DNA of 64,000 bases from Bradyrhizobium sp. CCGUVB4N (GCF_024199945.1 NZ_JANADP010000001.1:2170001-2234000); one strand, 5' to 3'; counted from the first letter of the stretch, positions 33,209 to 43,172 are shown. Notes: generated by a model not told the origin, from the letters alone. Program-made: numbers and translations.

Positions 33209-34309
33209 ATGAAGATCCGTGCCGCCGTCGCCCGCGAAAAGGGCGCGCAGCTGAAGCTTGAGACCATCGACCTCGAAGCCCCGCGTCCCGACGAGATCCT
33301 CGTCAAGGTGAAGGCCACGGGCGTCTGTCATACCGATCTCGTCGTCCGCGACGGCATGCTGCCGACGCCGCTGCCGGTCGTGCTCGGGCACGAAGGCGCC
33401 GGCGTCGTCGAAGCGGTCGGCACGGGGATTACCAAGGTGAAGCCCGGCGATCACGTGGTGATGACGTTCAATTCGTGCGGCGGCTGCCCGAGCTGTCAGG
33501 ACCAAGCCGCCAGCTACTGCCATGAATTCTTCCCGCGCAATTTCTTCGCCGCACGCGCCGATGGATCGAGCGCGCTATCGGCGGATGGCGCGCGGATCAA
33601 CGGCAATTTCTTCGGCCAGTCGTCGTTTGCGACCCACGCGATTTGCCACGAGGTCAATGTGGTGAAGGTCGCGACCGACGTTCCGCTCGAGCTACTCGGT
33701 CCGCTCGCCTGCGGCGTGCAGACCGGCGCCGGCGCGGTGATGAACGCGCTGAAGGTCTCGGCCGGAAAATCCTTCGCCGTGTTCGGATCCGGATCGGTCG
33801 GGCTCTCTGCACTGATGGCGGCGCATGTGGTCGGCGCCACCACCATCATCGCGGTCGACACCAATCCGGCAAGGCTCGAGATCGCGAAATCGCTCGGTGC
33901 GACCCATGTGGTCGATCCGCGCCAGGCCAATGCGGTCGAAGAGATCATGCGGATCACCGGCACTGGCCTGAATTTCGCGCTCGACACCACCGGCCTGCCC
34001 GCGGTGATCCGCAACGCCGTGGAGAGCCTCGGTCCGCGCGGCGCCTGCGGCATTCTCGGCGCGTCCGGACCGGATGCGGAGATCGTGCTCAACGAGACGC
34101 ATTTCATGAGCGCCGGCCGTCGCCTGATCGGCATCGTCGAGGGCGACGCCAACCCCGATGTCTTCATTCCGACGCTGATCGATCTCTACCGGCGGGGCCG
34201 CTTCCCGTTCGACAAGCTCGTCAGGTTCTACAATTTCGATGAGATCAACGCGGCGATCCACGATTCCGAGACCGGCGCTGCGATCAAGCCGATCGTGCGG
34301 ATGCACTGA
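33209..34309 (+). CDS. Zinc-dependent aryl-alcohol dehydrogenase (XylB-like)
   Basis: 366 residues of the medium-chain dehydrogenase family. Catalytic zinc ligands are in [14 protein letters not shown] and [14 protein letters not shown]; the structural zinc lobe is [15 protein letters not shown]. The Rossmann motif is [15 protein letters not shown], with Asp in [12 protein letters not shown] for NAD preference. Family relatives interconvert benzyl-type alcohols and aldehydes, which is the step before the neighbouring aldehyde dehydrogenase. The gene starts 84 bases after that gene with GGAGACCAGG as RBS. Confidence 0.88.
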   Translation: MKIRAAVAREKGAQLKLETIDLEAPRPDEILVKVKATGVCHTDLVVRDGMLPTPLPVVLGHEGAGVVEAVGTGITKVKPGDHVVMTFNSCGGCPSCQDQAASYCHEFFPRNFFAARADGSSALSADGARINGNFFGQSSFATHAICHEVNVVKVATDVPLELLGPLACGVQTGAGAVMNALKVSAGKSFAVFGSGSVGLSALMAAHVVGATTIIAVDTNPARLEIAKSLGATHVVDPRQANAVEEIMRITGTGLNFALDTTGLPAVIRNAVESLGPRGACGILGASGPDAEIVLNETHFMSAGRRLIGIVEGDANPDVFIPTLIDLYRRGRFPFDKLVRFYNFDEINAAIHDSETGAAIKPIVRMH

Positions 34310-34326
34310 ACGCAAACGGAGGAAAC

Positions 34327-35217
34327 ATGTCCAGGAAGCAACTCGACGCGATCTTGCAGATGAGCGCGCAATTCCCGCCGCCGGCCAACGGCAGTCCGGC
34401 GGACATGCGCGCCTGGTTCGAGGCGATCAACGCGCAGACGCCGATCCCGGACGGCGCCATGATCGAGCGGGTATCGTCGGGCCCCGTCGGCGGCGATCTG
34501 ATCCGCTACCCCAATTCGGACGGCAAGCGCCTGATCGTCTATTTCCACGGCGGCGGCTTCTTCTTCGGCTCGTCGCGCTCGCATCGTGTCGTCGCCGCCA
34601 ATCTGGCGCGCGCGTCCGGCTTCAGCGTTCTCGCGGCCGACTACCGGCTTGCGCCGGAACATCCGGCACCCACCGCGCATGACGATGCCCTTGTCGTCTA
34701 TCAATGGGCGCTGGCGCATGGATTTGCGCCATCCGCGGTCTGCCTGTCGGGCGATTCGGCGGGCGGCAACCTCACGATCGCGACGGCGATGCGGGCCCGC
34801 GACGAGGGCTTGCCCATGCCGGGCGCGCTGGTCGTGATGTCGCCGGCGCTCGACTTTACGGGCCAGAGCGAGTCGTTCCGCACCGTTGCCGATGCCCCGC
34901 TGCTCACCCCGCAACTGACGGAGCTGTTCAAGCAGGTCTATTTCGGCGCCAGCCTGCCGACGTCGCCCTATCTCGCGCCGCTGAATGGCGACCTGTCGCA
35001 ACTGCCCGCGACCTTGATCCATGTCGGCTCGTGGGAACTGTTGCGCGACGACAGCGTGCAACTCGCTGGGCGGCTGCGACAGGCAGGCGGTTCCGCCGAG
35101 CTGAAGATCTGGGACGTCATGTGCCATTCCTGGCAGCTGTTCGCGCCGATGCTCGACGAAGGCATGGCCTCGATCGAAGAGGCTGCGGTCTTCGCGCGCG
35201 GGCGCCTGGCACCTTGA
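34327..35217 (+). CDS. Alpha/beta hydrolase, hormone-sensitive-lipase family esterase
   Basis: 296 residues. The oxyanion motif HGGGFFFGSSRSHRV and the nucleophile elbow CLSGDSAGGNLTIA are diagnostic of the HSL esterase family. Asp and His of the triad are likely in HVGSWELLRDDSVQ and VMCHSWQLF. No signal peptide is seen. It lies 17 bases after the alcohol dehydrogenase and could release the aryl alcohol from an ester so that the operon makes ester to alcohol to aldehyde to acid; substrate is inferred. Confidence 0.88.
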   Translation: MSRKQLDAILQMSAQFPPPANGSPADMRAWFEAINAQTPIPDGAMIERVSSGPVGGDLIRYPNSDGKRLIVYFHGGGFFFGSSRSHRVVAANLARASGFSVLAADYRLAPEHPAPTAHDDALVVYQWALAHGFAPSAVCLSGDSAGGNLTIATAMRARDEGLPMPGALVVMSPALDFTGQSESFRTVADAPLLTPQLTELFKQVYFGASLPTSPYLAPLNGDLSQLPATLIHVGSWELLRDDSVQLAGRLRQAGGSAELKIWDVMCHSWQLFAPMLDEGMASIEEAAVFARGRLAP

Positions 35218-35334
35218 TCCGTCAGGGCGCTCACCGCGCCGGGCGTGCGAAGACAATCCTCCTCAAATCGCAACCAGCACCGAAAGTCGGTATCGGCGGT
35301 TGCGCCTCCCCGATTTGAACCTGCTCGCTCTTGC

Positions 35335-36201
35335 TTACGGGAGACGGTGTCGTGTGCGAGCCATATCAACTGCTTCCAGGATCTGCTCGCGCACGCTAGG
35401 ACTGCTCGGCGTTCCTCTCAGGACCTGAACATTGGCCAGAAACCAGCGCGCTATTTCGATGCCTTCCGCAGCGATGCGTGGATCGTCACTTGCCAGCGGA
35501 TCGAGTATCCGACGGATGATGACCGGATTGCTGGATGCGGCTCCCTCTGGCATGGGCAGATGTGCGAAATCCGCAGGCGCAAAGGGTAGGTTGAGGTTCA
35601 GTGCCGCCCGACGCAACCGCGTATCTTCGCGTGTGCCGATCAGCTCATCGAGTGGCATGCCCATTCGACCGTAGTAGTCGGGCTGGCGAGTGAGAATGTC
35701 GCGATGTGTGAAGATAGGCAGATCAGGTTCGTCACCCGCAAACACCCTGCCGTCGAGTTCGCAAACAACCCGACGGATCGCGAACACCATGGCATCGAGC
35801 ATGTGGAGGTCCTGTGTGCTCGTAACGTATCCATAGATGGCGTAACGATTGTCGGCGTTCCCGTTGTCCAGAAGATGCGCCATGAATTCTTCGGCGGACC
35901 TTTCCCGCCAAAGGAAGATGTCGAGTCCGGCTGGTTTAGTAAGTCGATCGGGCAAGAGCGTGCCGGCGAGTGCCTTTACGTCCCGGTAGAGTCGAACGAC
36001 ATCGTGGCCATAGCCCCTCGTGTCTTGCCCGTTCACGAGCAGCGCCGCCTTCAGATACTTCTCGAGTGCATGCACCGCTAGCCAAAGGAAGTCGATGTTC
36101 AGTCGGTTCGCGGCGCACCAGCGGGCGGTGACATAGTTCTCGTCCGCGGTCCGCACAAACAGCTCGCGGGCGAGGTTGTTCTTCGAGGCCTCGACGCTCA
36201 C
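35335..36201 (-). CDS. HEPN-like protein downstream of qatD
   Basis: 288 residues. The N-terminal 60 residues (RELFVRTADENYVTARWCAA, then LWLAVHALEKYLKAALLVNG) look like a HEPN four-helix domain, found in many RNA-cutting toxins. The typical RX4-6H catalytic motif is not obvious, so it may be an inactive or MNT-partner type. The remainder is unassigned. It starts with GTG overlapping the TatD-like gene's TGA (GTGA), so it belongs to the same operon and is an extra gene compared with the standard qatABCD set. Confidence 0.65.
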   Translation of the reverse strand: MSVEASKNNLARELFVRTADENYVTARWCAANRLNIDFLWLAVHALEKYLKAALLVNGQDTRGYGHDVVRLYRDVKALAGTLLPDRLTKPAGLDIFLWRERSAEEFMAHLLDNGNADNRYAIYGYVTSTQDLHMLDAMVFAIRRVVCELDGRVFAGDEPDLPIFTHRDILTRQPDYYGRMGMPLDELIGTREDTRLRRAALNLNLPFAPADFAHLPMPEGAASSNPVIIRRILDPLASDDPRIAAEGIEIARWFLANVQVLRGTPSSPSVREQILEAVDMARTRHRLP

Positions 36202-36971
36202 GGACGCGCCTCGTTCAGAAGCGTGCGCAAGTTGTTGAGAATGCCGCCTTCCATCGCCTCGATGGTCTCGCCTCGCAGTGCGGCAAGTTCAGCTACGGTT
36301 TGGGCGACATCGCGGGGGCGCACAGGGCGTCCCCCTATCTCCACAAACGGACCGTCCGTTTCGGTCAGCAGACGGTCTGCAGGTAGGCCGGCGACCAGCT
36401 GACGATGTTTCGGTGACCGCAGCATTTCGCCATTTACCGAGAAATAACAGCCCAACGCGACGGCCCTGCGCGCTTCTGCGACCGTTCCGGTGAACCAGTG
36501 CAGCACAACACGACTCCGTTCCGGCGGCAACTCGCGCTCGACATGGCCAAGTACCTTTCCGACCGCACGCACGCTATGCACCGTGAGCACCTTGCCTCTC
36601 TGGTCGGCGCAAGCTTGCAGGATCCTTACGAAAACTCGTTCCTGGGCAGGAAAGCTCCGGTAAAAGCGGGGTCCCGCATCGAGGCCAATCTCGCCGACGT
36701 AACGGGCGTCTCGCAGATAGTGCTCGAGGAGCGGCAGCTCGCTTTCGCGGTCGCCGACGAGCTGAGGATGTAGGCCGAGAGCCACGCGCACGTGGTCGGA
36801 TCGCGCTGCCAATTCCCGGTTGCGGAGCCATGCCTTGGGCGTGGTGGTAACCGCAAGCGTTGCCACGCGCTCACGGTCGCATTCGGCGATCAGCGCCGCG
36901 TGATCTTTGTAGAGGTCAAGATGGCAGTGGAAGTCGACCAAGCGTGCAGGTCGGTTCGGTGAAACTGTCAT
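36198..36971 (-). CDS. qatD: TatD family DNase, QatD-like
   Basis: 257 residues with the TatD metal sites in order: LVDFHCHLDLYKDH, YVGEIGLDAGPRFYR, LTVHSVRAVGKVL, VVLHWFTGTVAEA and LLTETDGPFVEIGGRPVRP. The family hydrolyses DNA with divalent metals. Overlap with the preceding QueC-like gene by four bases (ATGA) identifies it as the D gene of a Qat (QueC-like, ATPase, TatD) anti-phage operon. It looks complete although the upstream part of the operon is lost. Confidence 0.8.
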   Translation of the reverse strand: MTVSPNRPARLVDFHCHLDLYKDHAALIAECDRERVATLAVTTTPKAWLRNRELAARSDHVRVALGLHPQLVGDRESELPLLEHYLRDARYVGEIGLDAGPRFYRSFPAQERVFVRILQACADQRGKVLTVHSVRAVGKVLGHVERELPPERSRVVLHWFTGTVAEARRAVALGCYFSVNGEMLRSPKHRQLVAGLPADRLLTETDGPFVEIGGRPVRPRDVAQTVAELAALRGETIEAMEGGILNNLRTLLNEARP

Positions 36972-37489
36972 TGTGGTCGCGCTCGTACGCCCTGCAGCAA
37001 TCGGCCGACCTCTTGCAGTCCGGCGACATAGACGGCCTCGTAGTTCTTCAGCCGATCCGGATGATCAACCAGGGGGCCGGGGCGATGGATGTCGAACCGA
37101 GCCCGATCCGGCTTTTGCGCGAGACGTGATAGCATGAGCTGGAAGGAGCGCACATGCTGTCCCTCCACCTTTTTTGTGTCGAGGACTCGCGCGCGCGGGT
37201 CCGCGATGCGATAGGGCGTGTCGTCGGCGCCCCAGGCTTCCAGGATTGCCGCGCGCCTGATCAGGCATGGAACGCAACGGCCACAATGCTTGGGATCGCG
37301 CTGGCTCGGGTCCGGATCGTAGCGACGGCTGGCGGGCGAGGAACAGGACATCGTGTTCCGAGCCTCCTTGCGAAGGAACGCAAGATCCGCGCAGGCTTTC
37401 GCCATCTCGCCCTTGGTCTGGAAGGCGTAGGGGTTCTCGAGACGCGTCCAGAGGCCGAGACCGCGCAGCAGCTCGTCAAAGCGCGCCAT
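36968..37489 (-). pseudogene. qatC: QatC (QueC-like) C-terminal fragment
   Basis: Only the last 170 residues or so of a QueC-like protein are present: ENPYAFQTKGEMAKACADLA and the zinc site HCGRCVPCLIRRAAILEAWG with an earlier NTMSCS. The ATP-pyrophosphatase N-terminus is missing. An IS701 lies four to eight bases upstream, but sequence on the other side of that IS does not continue QatC (the excised frame meets TAG), so the truncation predates this IS copy. QatA and QatB are absent. Confidence 0.75.
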
Positions 37490-37496
37490 ATACTAG

Positions 37497-39019
37497 TCCT
37501 ACTGCGTCACAAACGGTGGTCGGTGGAGTGGGCGAACTTGATCGCACAGCAAGGACATCTCAACAACGTTCGGACCAGCCCTTGTTCGAGCCGCCGTCGC
37601 ATCGTCGTGATCGAATTTGGAATGTGACGTTGGGTCCGCAGTGGCAGATCCGCGGGGTCTGTAATCTGCGGGAACGCGAGCGAGCGGGATCGGCCGGGCG
37701 CACCGAGCGCCTGAGGGGGGAATCGTCTCCCGCTCGGAGATCAGGAATCCGAAGGCTGCAATGCACATCGTTGCGTGATGATGAAAGCCGCGCCAGCCGC
37801 GTCCCTCGAAGTGGCCAAGCCCGACTTCCTGCTTGAGATCCTGATAGTCGCGTTCGATGCGCCAGCGCAATTTAGCCGTCTCTACGAGAGTCCGGAATGC
37901 CACATCCTCCGGCAATGTCGAGAGCCAGTATTTGGTAGGCTGGTCCTCGCCTTTCGGCCATTCAATCAGCAACCATTCCTCCAACCGCTGGGTGGTTTGC
38001 CAATAATCACGGTGCGCGGCCCGGACCCGCACGCGGGCAAAGCGCGAGCTCAGCTTTTCGTTCGTTCCTTGCCGCCACGTGATGGTGCGCCAAGCTTTGG
38101 CCGGCAGGCCGATCGCGAGCGCTTTAACGGCGGCCGGTTGATGCTGACGGTTGCGGCGCATCAGTTTCGGGGGACGACCGCGGCCCGACCATGGCTTCGG
38201 CGGCAAGGGACCGGTGCCGGGCGCCCATACCGTTGTGCTCGACAGAAGACCCGCCACATAGGTCAATCCCAGCGCCGTGATCTCCGTGCGCAGATCGCTG
38301 TTGTTGCCATAGCCCGCGTCCATCAGCACGACACCGCGCGGAAGGTCGCTCGCACAGGCCCACCGCAACTGCTCCAGCGTGATCTCAGGCTTGGTCCGGA
38401 AGCCGACTTCGGCAGGAATGCCCACCTTGCGCCGCCGATCGCAATCCTCAGTCCATTCCTTCGGAAGATAAAGGCGATAGGCGACAGGCAGGCTGGCGTG
38501 GTGGTTGGCAATCGACAGTGACACCGCCACCTGGCAATTATCCTGCTTGCCGAGCTGCCCGCAATATTGCCGTGCAACTCCAACCGAGTGTCGCCCCTGC
38601 TTGGGAAATCCGGTGTCATCGATGATCCAAGCTTCGATCGGGCCCTGGCGTTCAATCGCCGGCAGGACCATCTCGCGTACCTTGCCCAGCACCTTCTCAT
38701 CCGACCAGGCGCCGCTGCCGACGAAATGCAGCAGCGATTGATGCTGGGCGGCCGTCCGTTCCGGAGCCGTCACCGCCGCCATCGGCTCCACGCTCTTGCG
38801 ACCGCCACAGGCCATCAGGCCGACGCAATAGTCGCGCAGTGGCGCCTTCCGATCCGCATGACCGATGACGCTGGCAAGCCCTTCCAAATACGCCGCAAAT
38901 CGCATTTCGCTGGTCTTGGTGCCACGCCCGTTCATGTCGGCCTCGTCGGTTGATGGTCGATGCCTCAACCATCGCTGATTCTGGCCGGCCAAAGCCTGCG
39001 GTTTTGTGACTCAGTCCGA
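37497..39019. mobile_element. IS701-family element (copy 2), complete
   Basis: It is flanked by CTAG at 37493-37496 and 39020-39023, the expected 4-bp target duplication. Terminal repeats TCCTACTGCGTCACAAA and the matching TCGGACTGAGTCACAAA (reverse strand of the right end) agree at about 14 of 17 positions. Length is 1523 bases. It differs from copy 1 in both ends and protein, so the two are independent arrivals. Confidence 0.9.
37499..38935 (-). CDS. IS701-family transposase
   Basis: 478 residues from Met 38935, preceded by CGAGG. The DDE core is intact: AWIIDDTGFPKQGRHSVGVA, RGVVLMDAGYGNNSDLRTEI and LRWRIERDYQDLKQEVGLGH with the third acidic residue, then FEGRGWRGFHHHATMCIAAF. The TAG stop lies inside the left terminal repeat. 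Confidence 0.9.
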   Translation of the reverse strand: MNGRGTKTSEMRFAAYLEGLASVIGHADRKAPLRDYCVGLMACGGRKSVEPMAAVTAPERTAAQHQSLLHFVGSGAWSDEKVLGKVREMVLPAIERQGPIEAWIIDDTGFPKQGRHSVGVARQYCGQLGKQDNCQVAVSLSIANHHASLPVAYRLYLPKEWTEDCDRRRKVGIPAEVGFRTKPEITLEQLRWACASDLPRGVVLMDAGYGNNSDLRTEITALGLTYVAGLLSSTTVWAPGTGPLPPKPWSGRGRPPKLMRRNRQHQPAAVKALAIGLPAKAWRTITWRQGTNEKLSSRFARVRVRAAHRDYWQTTQRLEEWLLIEWPKGEDQPTKYWLSTLPEDVAFRTLVETAKLRWRIERDYQDLKQEVGLGHFEGRGWRGFHHHATMCIAAFGFLISERETIPPSGARCARPIPLARVPADYRPRGSATADPTSHSKFDHDDATAARTRAGPNVVEMSLLCDQVRPLHRPPFVTQ

Positions 39020-39064
39020 CTAGGGCGGCCGGATATAAAGACAGAGGCCGCCAACCGAGGTGAC

Positions 39065-39259
39065 CTACTGCTCGCGGAGCACCTTAATCGATGGCTCTAT
39101 CGTCAACCGGTAAGCAACGAAATGAGCCGCTCCGAAAGCCTCGATCAAATTGCCACAAGCAGGGCAGTGGTACTTGCCCTCGGTGCCACGCTCAGAGCTG
39201 AGCTCAAGACGGTGGAAACCAGCGCCGCAGTCGGAACATGTTACATCACTCTTTCTCAC
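39065..39259 (-). CDS. Small zinc-ribbon protein
   Basis: 64 residues from GTG 39259, with GAGGAGG 7 bases upstream. Two CxxC pairs (VTCSDCGAGF and YHCPACGNLI) form a zinc ribbon; the tail AYRLTIEPS is short and beta-like. Short proteins of this type are common in Bradyrhizobium accessory regions. A DNA-binding or regulatory role is possible but not shown. Confidence 0.6.
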   Translation of the reverse strand: MRKSDVTCSDCGAGFHRLELSSERGTEGKYHCPACGNLIEAFGAAHFVAYRLTIEPSIKVLREQ

Positions 39260-39865
39260 GCTCCGCCTCCTCACGCTGCACGCCGTCACAATTCTTTAAC
39301 ATGTGTTTAGTTGCGGCACATCTCCTTTGTCCAGATCCTCGGTCGGCATCACCATTGCGGTCCGCTGATGCTGAGCGCGTGAGCGCGCGAAAAAGCTGCG
39401 CGGTCCGCCGATCACGCGCATAAATTCAACGTTGAGTCGGGCGTAAATTGAGAAACTGTGACTTCACGGCACGGTATGTTGAACGTGCCTGCACCTGTCG
39501 GAGGGTGAGTTGGATCAAGACGATCTATCGAGTCGAGACCGAGAAATTTGTACGATACGTACAAAGGCGTGTAGTCGGCAACTCGCCCTTGCAGCCAACG
39601 AGTTGGTCACAGTCGCGGTTATCCGCATCGAAAAACCTAATTGACGAATCGTGCGAACTTATCGACATAGTCGGACCTACTACTGTAGGTTAAGTACTCA
39701 ATTTTCGACGCTCTGCTCGCGAGTAGAGCCATAATTATTTTGTTGCAGGTCGCGTGTATCCAGGGGCTCGATCCTGTTCGGTGCAAGCTGGCATGAATGT
39801 CCGAATCCGAGCCCACTCCACCAGCTCAGTGACTATCTCCGCAAACCTGTGAGGGAAATGACGCG
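39260..39865. other. Intergenic stretch with one palindrome
   Basis: About 600 bases without a supported gene. An 8-bp inverted repeat TTTGTACG-ATA-CGTACAAA lies at 39547-39565 and may be an operator. A GAGGGAAATGACGCG stretch at the right end supplies the RBS of the patatin gene. Confidence 0.4.
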
Positions 39866-42800
39866 ATGACTGTGCGCGAGCAGCTCTTTACCCTGTTGCG
39901 CAACCTCCGGTGGATGATTGTTCTGTCGGTGGCCATCTCAGTATTGCTCTACTTGCCAGACCAGATTCAAGAGCTTTACCGGATAGCTGCTGATGATATC
40001 GGCTGGGTGACCGTCAGGGAGTTTATCGCCCTGGGCGTGATCGCGATAACGATTTGGGCGGGTGCTTTTCAGCTTACCACGGCGTCGCTACCGCTAATCC
40101 CCCATGCTTCCGGCCGTTTGGCCTTCTATATACGATTTGCGCCCGTAGCGCTCGGAGCGCTGCCGATAATCGCCGCGACGGCAGGTCAATTCGCCTCGCG
40201 GCCGGCGCGAAAGGTCGGTGAGGTCGAGGAAGTCGGGAGTATTTTCCGCATTCAGGACCAGGCGCTCGCATTCGAGCGTAACATGCTGCTCATCCTCGCA
40301 ATCGCCATGCTCATCATGCTCGTCTGCTTCGTGATATTTGCTTGGCGGATGGGATCAAGAGATCGCTCTATTGATCTCGCGAGTCGAGCCAACAACGCAT
40401 ATTTCATCCGGTATAGATTTCTCGCGCTTACGATCGGCGGCATCGTCCTATTGACAACAGGATTCATTCTGCTCCCGGATAGGCTTGCACAATTTTTCGG
40501 ATCGTTCGGCGTGATCGCTCTCTTTGCGGTTTGCGTCGTTGGTCTGACCGTCCACTTTGCCCTGCTGACGATCAAGTTTGCGTTTCCATTTATACCTGTT
40601 GTCTTTGGCGGTTTGTTTCTGCTTGCCTCCTTCTTAGGAGGCGACGACCATGAGCTGCGCACCGCGGCTGAGACAAACAGCCTGCCAGAAGATGCACGCA
40701 CGTCCGCCGCCGGGGCATTTCGTGAGTGGCTTTTACAGAAGCCGCGGGTGGAGGAAGCCAAGAGGCTCGGCGAATATCCCGTCTTCATCGTGGCGGCTCA
40801 AGGAGGAGGTATCTATGCCGCCAATAATGCGGCTCGTTTTCTTGCGAGGATGCAGGATCTCTGTCCAGCATTTCGGCAGCATCTGTTTGCGATAAGCGCT
40901 GTCTCCGGGGGCAGCGTCGGTTCGGCAATCTTCGCCGCTGCGCTCCACGCCGAGAATGCGTCCCTTGGTTCGAATGCTGCCGACGGAAAGACATGCCCGA
41001 AAATCGCAGACTTTCTGGCCGGTGTCGGGCGAGTCGAAGATATTGATGCTCCTGGGCCGGTGGAACAGCGTGTTGCAAGCGTCTTGGCGACCGATTTTCT
41101 CTCGCCTTTGGTCGCCGGCTTTCTATTCACCGATTTCACTCAAATGTTTTCTCCGGTCGCGGTCCCCGCCTTCGATCGCGCGCGTTTTCTGGAATACACT
41201 TTGGAGAACGCTGGTGACAGAATGCTCGATAGCAACAAGGGTACCGGCGATCAATCCAATCTGCTGAGGGCCGACTTTCAGTCCCATTGGGCACCAGGCA
41301 ACAACATGCCGGCGCTGTTGTTCAACACGACAGATGCCGGCAGCGGCAAACGGGCTGTCATTTCTCCCTTCGATATCGATCCGTTACATCCGAAAGACAA
41401 GGACCTGTGTATTCTTGCGGCGCTTGACCGTGCGGGGACCGGGGGTGACCAAACTGTTAAGAGCCACTCACTTCGTATTCCGCTCAGCACAGCTGCTTTC
41501 ACGAGCGCTCGATTTCCGTGGGTGACGCCGGCGGCGACCGTCTCATTGAAAAATGACTGCATAACAAACAATCCGCAGGCGCGCCTTGTGGATGGCGGAT
41601 ATGTGGAGAATTCGGGGATCGAGACCGCGCTCGATCTGATTGAGAAGCTTAACAGTATCAAGGGCACCTCCGACGCGCCAAAATTCCGAATTTACCTGTT
41701 GTCTCTGGTGAGCGGACAGTTCGGAGATCATGGTTCATTTATGTTCGGTGAGCTCATGGAGCCGGTACGCGCGCTTTTGAGCACGCGAACTTCCCGAACC
41801 TATGTCGCGCTAAATCATGCAACCAGCATCGATCGTCGACCGGACACCGAAGTCACCCCAAGCGTACAGCGCTTTCCAGCGTTCGGCCGAACGGACATAA
41901 AAGGTTTGTTTTACAGCCTTCCGCTCGGCTGGACGTTGTCCCAGAGAACTGAGGATATCATCTCGCTCAGCAGTGGCCGCTTTTGGGACTGCGTGCCCAA
42001 GGACGACTTCGATCAGTCCCGCGAGAGGCAGAGCAACGCTGATTGCCTGCAAGTGAAATTGTTTCATCTTCTGAATGGATCAGTCGCGTCAGCGTTTGAA
42101 ACGCTCAAAGACGCCAAACTCGCACAGGCTGCCTACGCCGATGAGTTAGACAAGGAATATCGACCAACTCCAAAAGTCAGGCCGCAGCCATTACTTGCTT
42201 GTTATGAGAGCAATTGGTTGCAAGAGCGCCGTTATCAAAAATACCGGGATAGGGTTGCTGATTACGAGCACCAGCTGACTGAATCGATCAAGGACCATTC
42301 GCCGGCTCCTCCACCCGTTCCGCCGTATCGCAAGAGCTACACGGCGTATTTTCAGGCCGAGCAGGTCAAAGCTTTATTGCAGGAGTGGGATCGCGTCGAG
42401 GAAACGGACCCTCGTATCCTGGCCTATATTCTGGGATCAGTCTCCTACGACAGCGCCGATTTTACACGTAGTAGCGAGAATTTCTTTTACAGCGCCGTTT
42501 CTCAACTCCCTCGCAAATGGCGCGATCGTATCGAAAAAAATAACGCAAAGCTTGTGACCGCCAACAAGCCGGCGGTCGACGTGAATTCATTGCTCAACCA
42601 TCCCAAGGAATTGGCCAACTTTGTTCTTGGCTACGATGGCAACCCTTTTGGAAACCAGCCCGGAACAGATGACGGTTGGCTGTTTCGTCCGCGAGGAATG
42701 TATCAATTGGTCGGACGTGAACAATATCAGGAAGCGCAGGCTCAAACGCAGCAGCTTGGCGAGCTGGAAGGACTTGATCTGCTAACGCTTCCCGACGCGT

Positions 42801-43066
42801 TACGGGATGCGAAGGTCTCAGCCAAGGCGACTTTCGCTCACTTTCGGCTTCATCCTTACGAAAACAATCGGACACTATTCGAGTTGCTGAAGGATCGTAC
42901 GAAGGATTGGACAGCCGTGCGCGCATTGCAGACGGACATGGAGCATGCCCCAGCTGATGGCGCGCGTGTCAATGCAAGGAGTGAGATGTTCCTTGGGTGT
43001 ATCGAGGAGGTGTTGCATCCGACGAAGCTCAAGACCTTGCAAAGCCAGTTCTACGGCGAGGAATGA
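39866..43066 (+). CDS. Membrane-anchored patatin phospholipase with C-terminal GH19-like domain
   Basis: 1066 residues. About six membrane helices fill residues 10-265 (MIVLSVAISVLLYL, MLLILAIAMLIMLVCFVIFA, ALFAVCVVGLTVHFALLTI). The patatin domain follows: oxyanion loop VAAQGGGIYAANNAA (about 307), nucleophile in SAVSGGSVGSA (about 347) and DGGYVENSG (about 575). Residues about 850-950 resemble GH19 chitinase/endolysin: SSENFFYSAV, LANFVLGYDGNPFG, DDGWLFRPRGMYQLVGREQY. The usual HES catalytic Glu site reads YDS. The fusion suggests a lipid hydrolase at the membrane with a wall-binding or former lytic module. It heads a three-gene operon. Confidence 0.8.
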   Translation: MTVREQLFTLLRNLRWMIVLSVAISVLLYLPDQIQELYRIAADDIGWVTVREFIALGVIAITIWAGAFQLTTASLPLIPHASGRLAFYIRFAPVALGALPIIAATAGQFASRPARKVGEVEEVGSIFRIQDQALAFERNMLLILAIAMLIMLVCFVIFAWRMGSRDRSIDLASRANNAYFIRYRFLALTIGGIVLLTTGFILLPDRLAQFFGSFGVIALFAVCVVGLTVHFALLTIKFAFPFIPVVFGGLFLLASFLGGDDHELRTAAETNSLPEDARTSAAGAFREWLLQKPRVEEAKRLGEYPVFIVAAQGGGIYAANNAARFLARMQDLCPAFRQHLFAISAVSGGSVGSAIFAAALHAENASLGSNAADGKTCPKIADFLAGVGRVEDIDAPGPVEQRVASVLATDFLSPLVAGFLFTDFTQMFSPVAVPAFDRARFLEYTLENAGDRMLDSNKGTGDQSNLLRADFQSHWAPGNNMPALLFNTTDAGSGKRAVISPFDIDPLHPKDKDLCILAALDRAGTGGDQTVKSHSLRIPLSTAAFTSARFPWVTPAATVSLKNDCITNNPQARLVDGGYVENSGIETALDLIEKLNSIKGTSDAPKFRIYLLSLVSGQFGDHGSFMFGELMEPVRALLSTRTSRTYVALNHATSIDRRPDTEVTPSVQRFPAFGRTDIKGLFYSLPLGWTLSQRTEDIISLSSGRFWDCVPKDDFDQSRERQSNADCLQVKLFHLLNGSVASAFETLKDAKLAQAAYADELDKEYRPTPKVRPQPLLACYESNWLQERRYQKYRDRVADYEHQLTESIKDHSPAPPPVPPYRKSYTAYFQAEQVKALLQEWDRVEETDPRILAYILGSVSYDSADFTRSSENFFYSAVSQLPRKWRDRIEKNNAKLVTANKPAVDVNSLLNHPKELANFVLGYDGNPFGNQPGTDDGWLFRPRGMYQLVGREQYQEAQAQTQQLGELEGLDLLTLPDALRDAKVSAKATFAHFRLHPYENNRTLFELLKDRTKDWTAVRALQTDMEHAPADGARVNARSEMFLGCIEEVLHPTKLKTLQSQFYGEE

Positions 43067-43172
43067 GAAGGTTGGTCCGCCGGTCCACTTTGCGGTGGAG
43101 AGAACGTTGCGCCGAGGTCTCTGCTTTCTACAGCTGATGTTTGAACTCTTAGTTTCGCAGGAGGGATTGCCA

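Noticed and set aside
39448..39693. 81-codon frame before the patatin gene
   Set aside because: No start signal, no recognisable motif, and the frame crosses a palindromic region.
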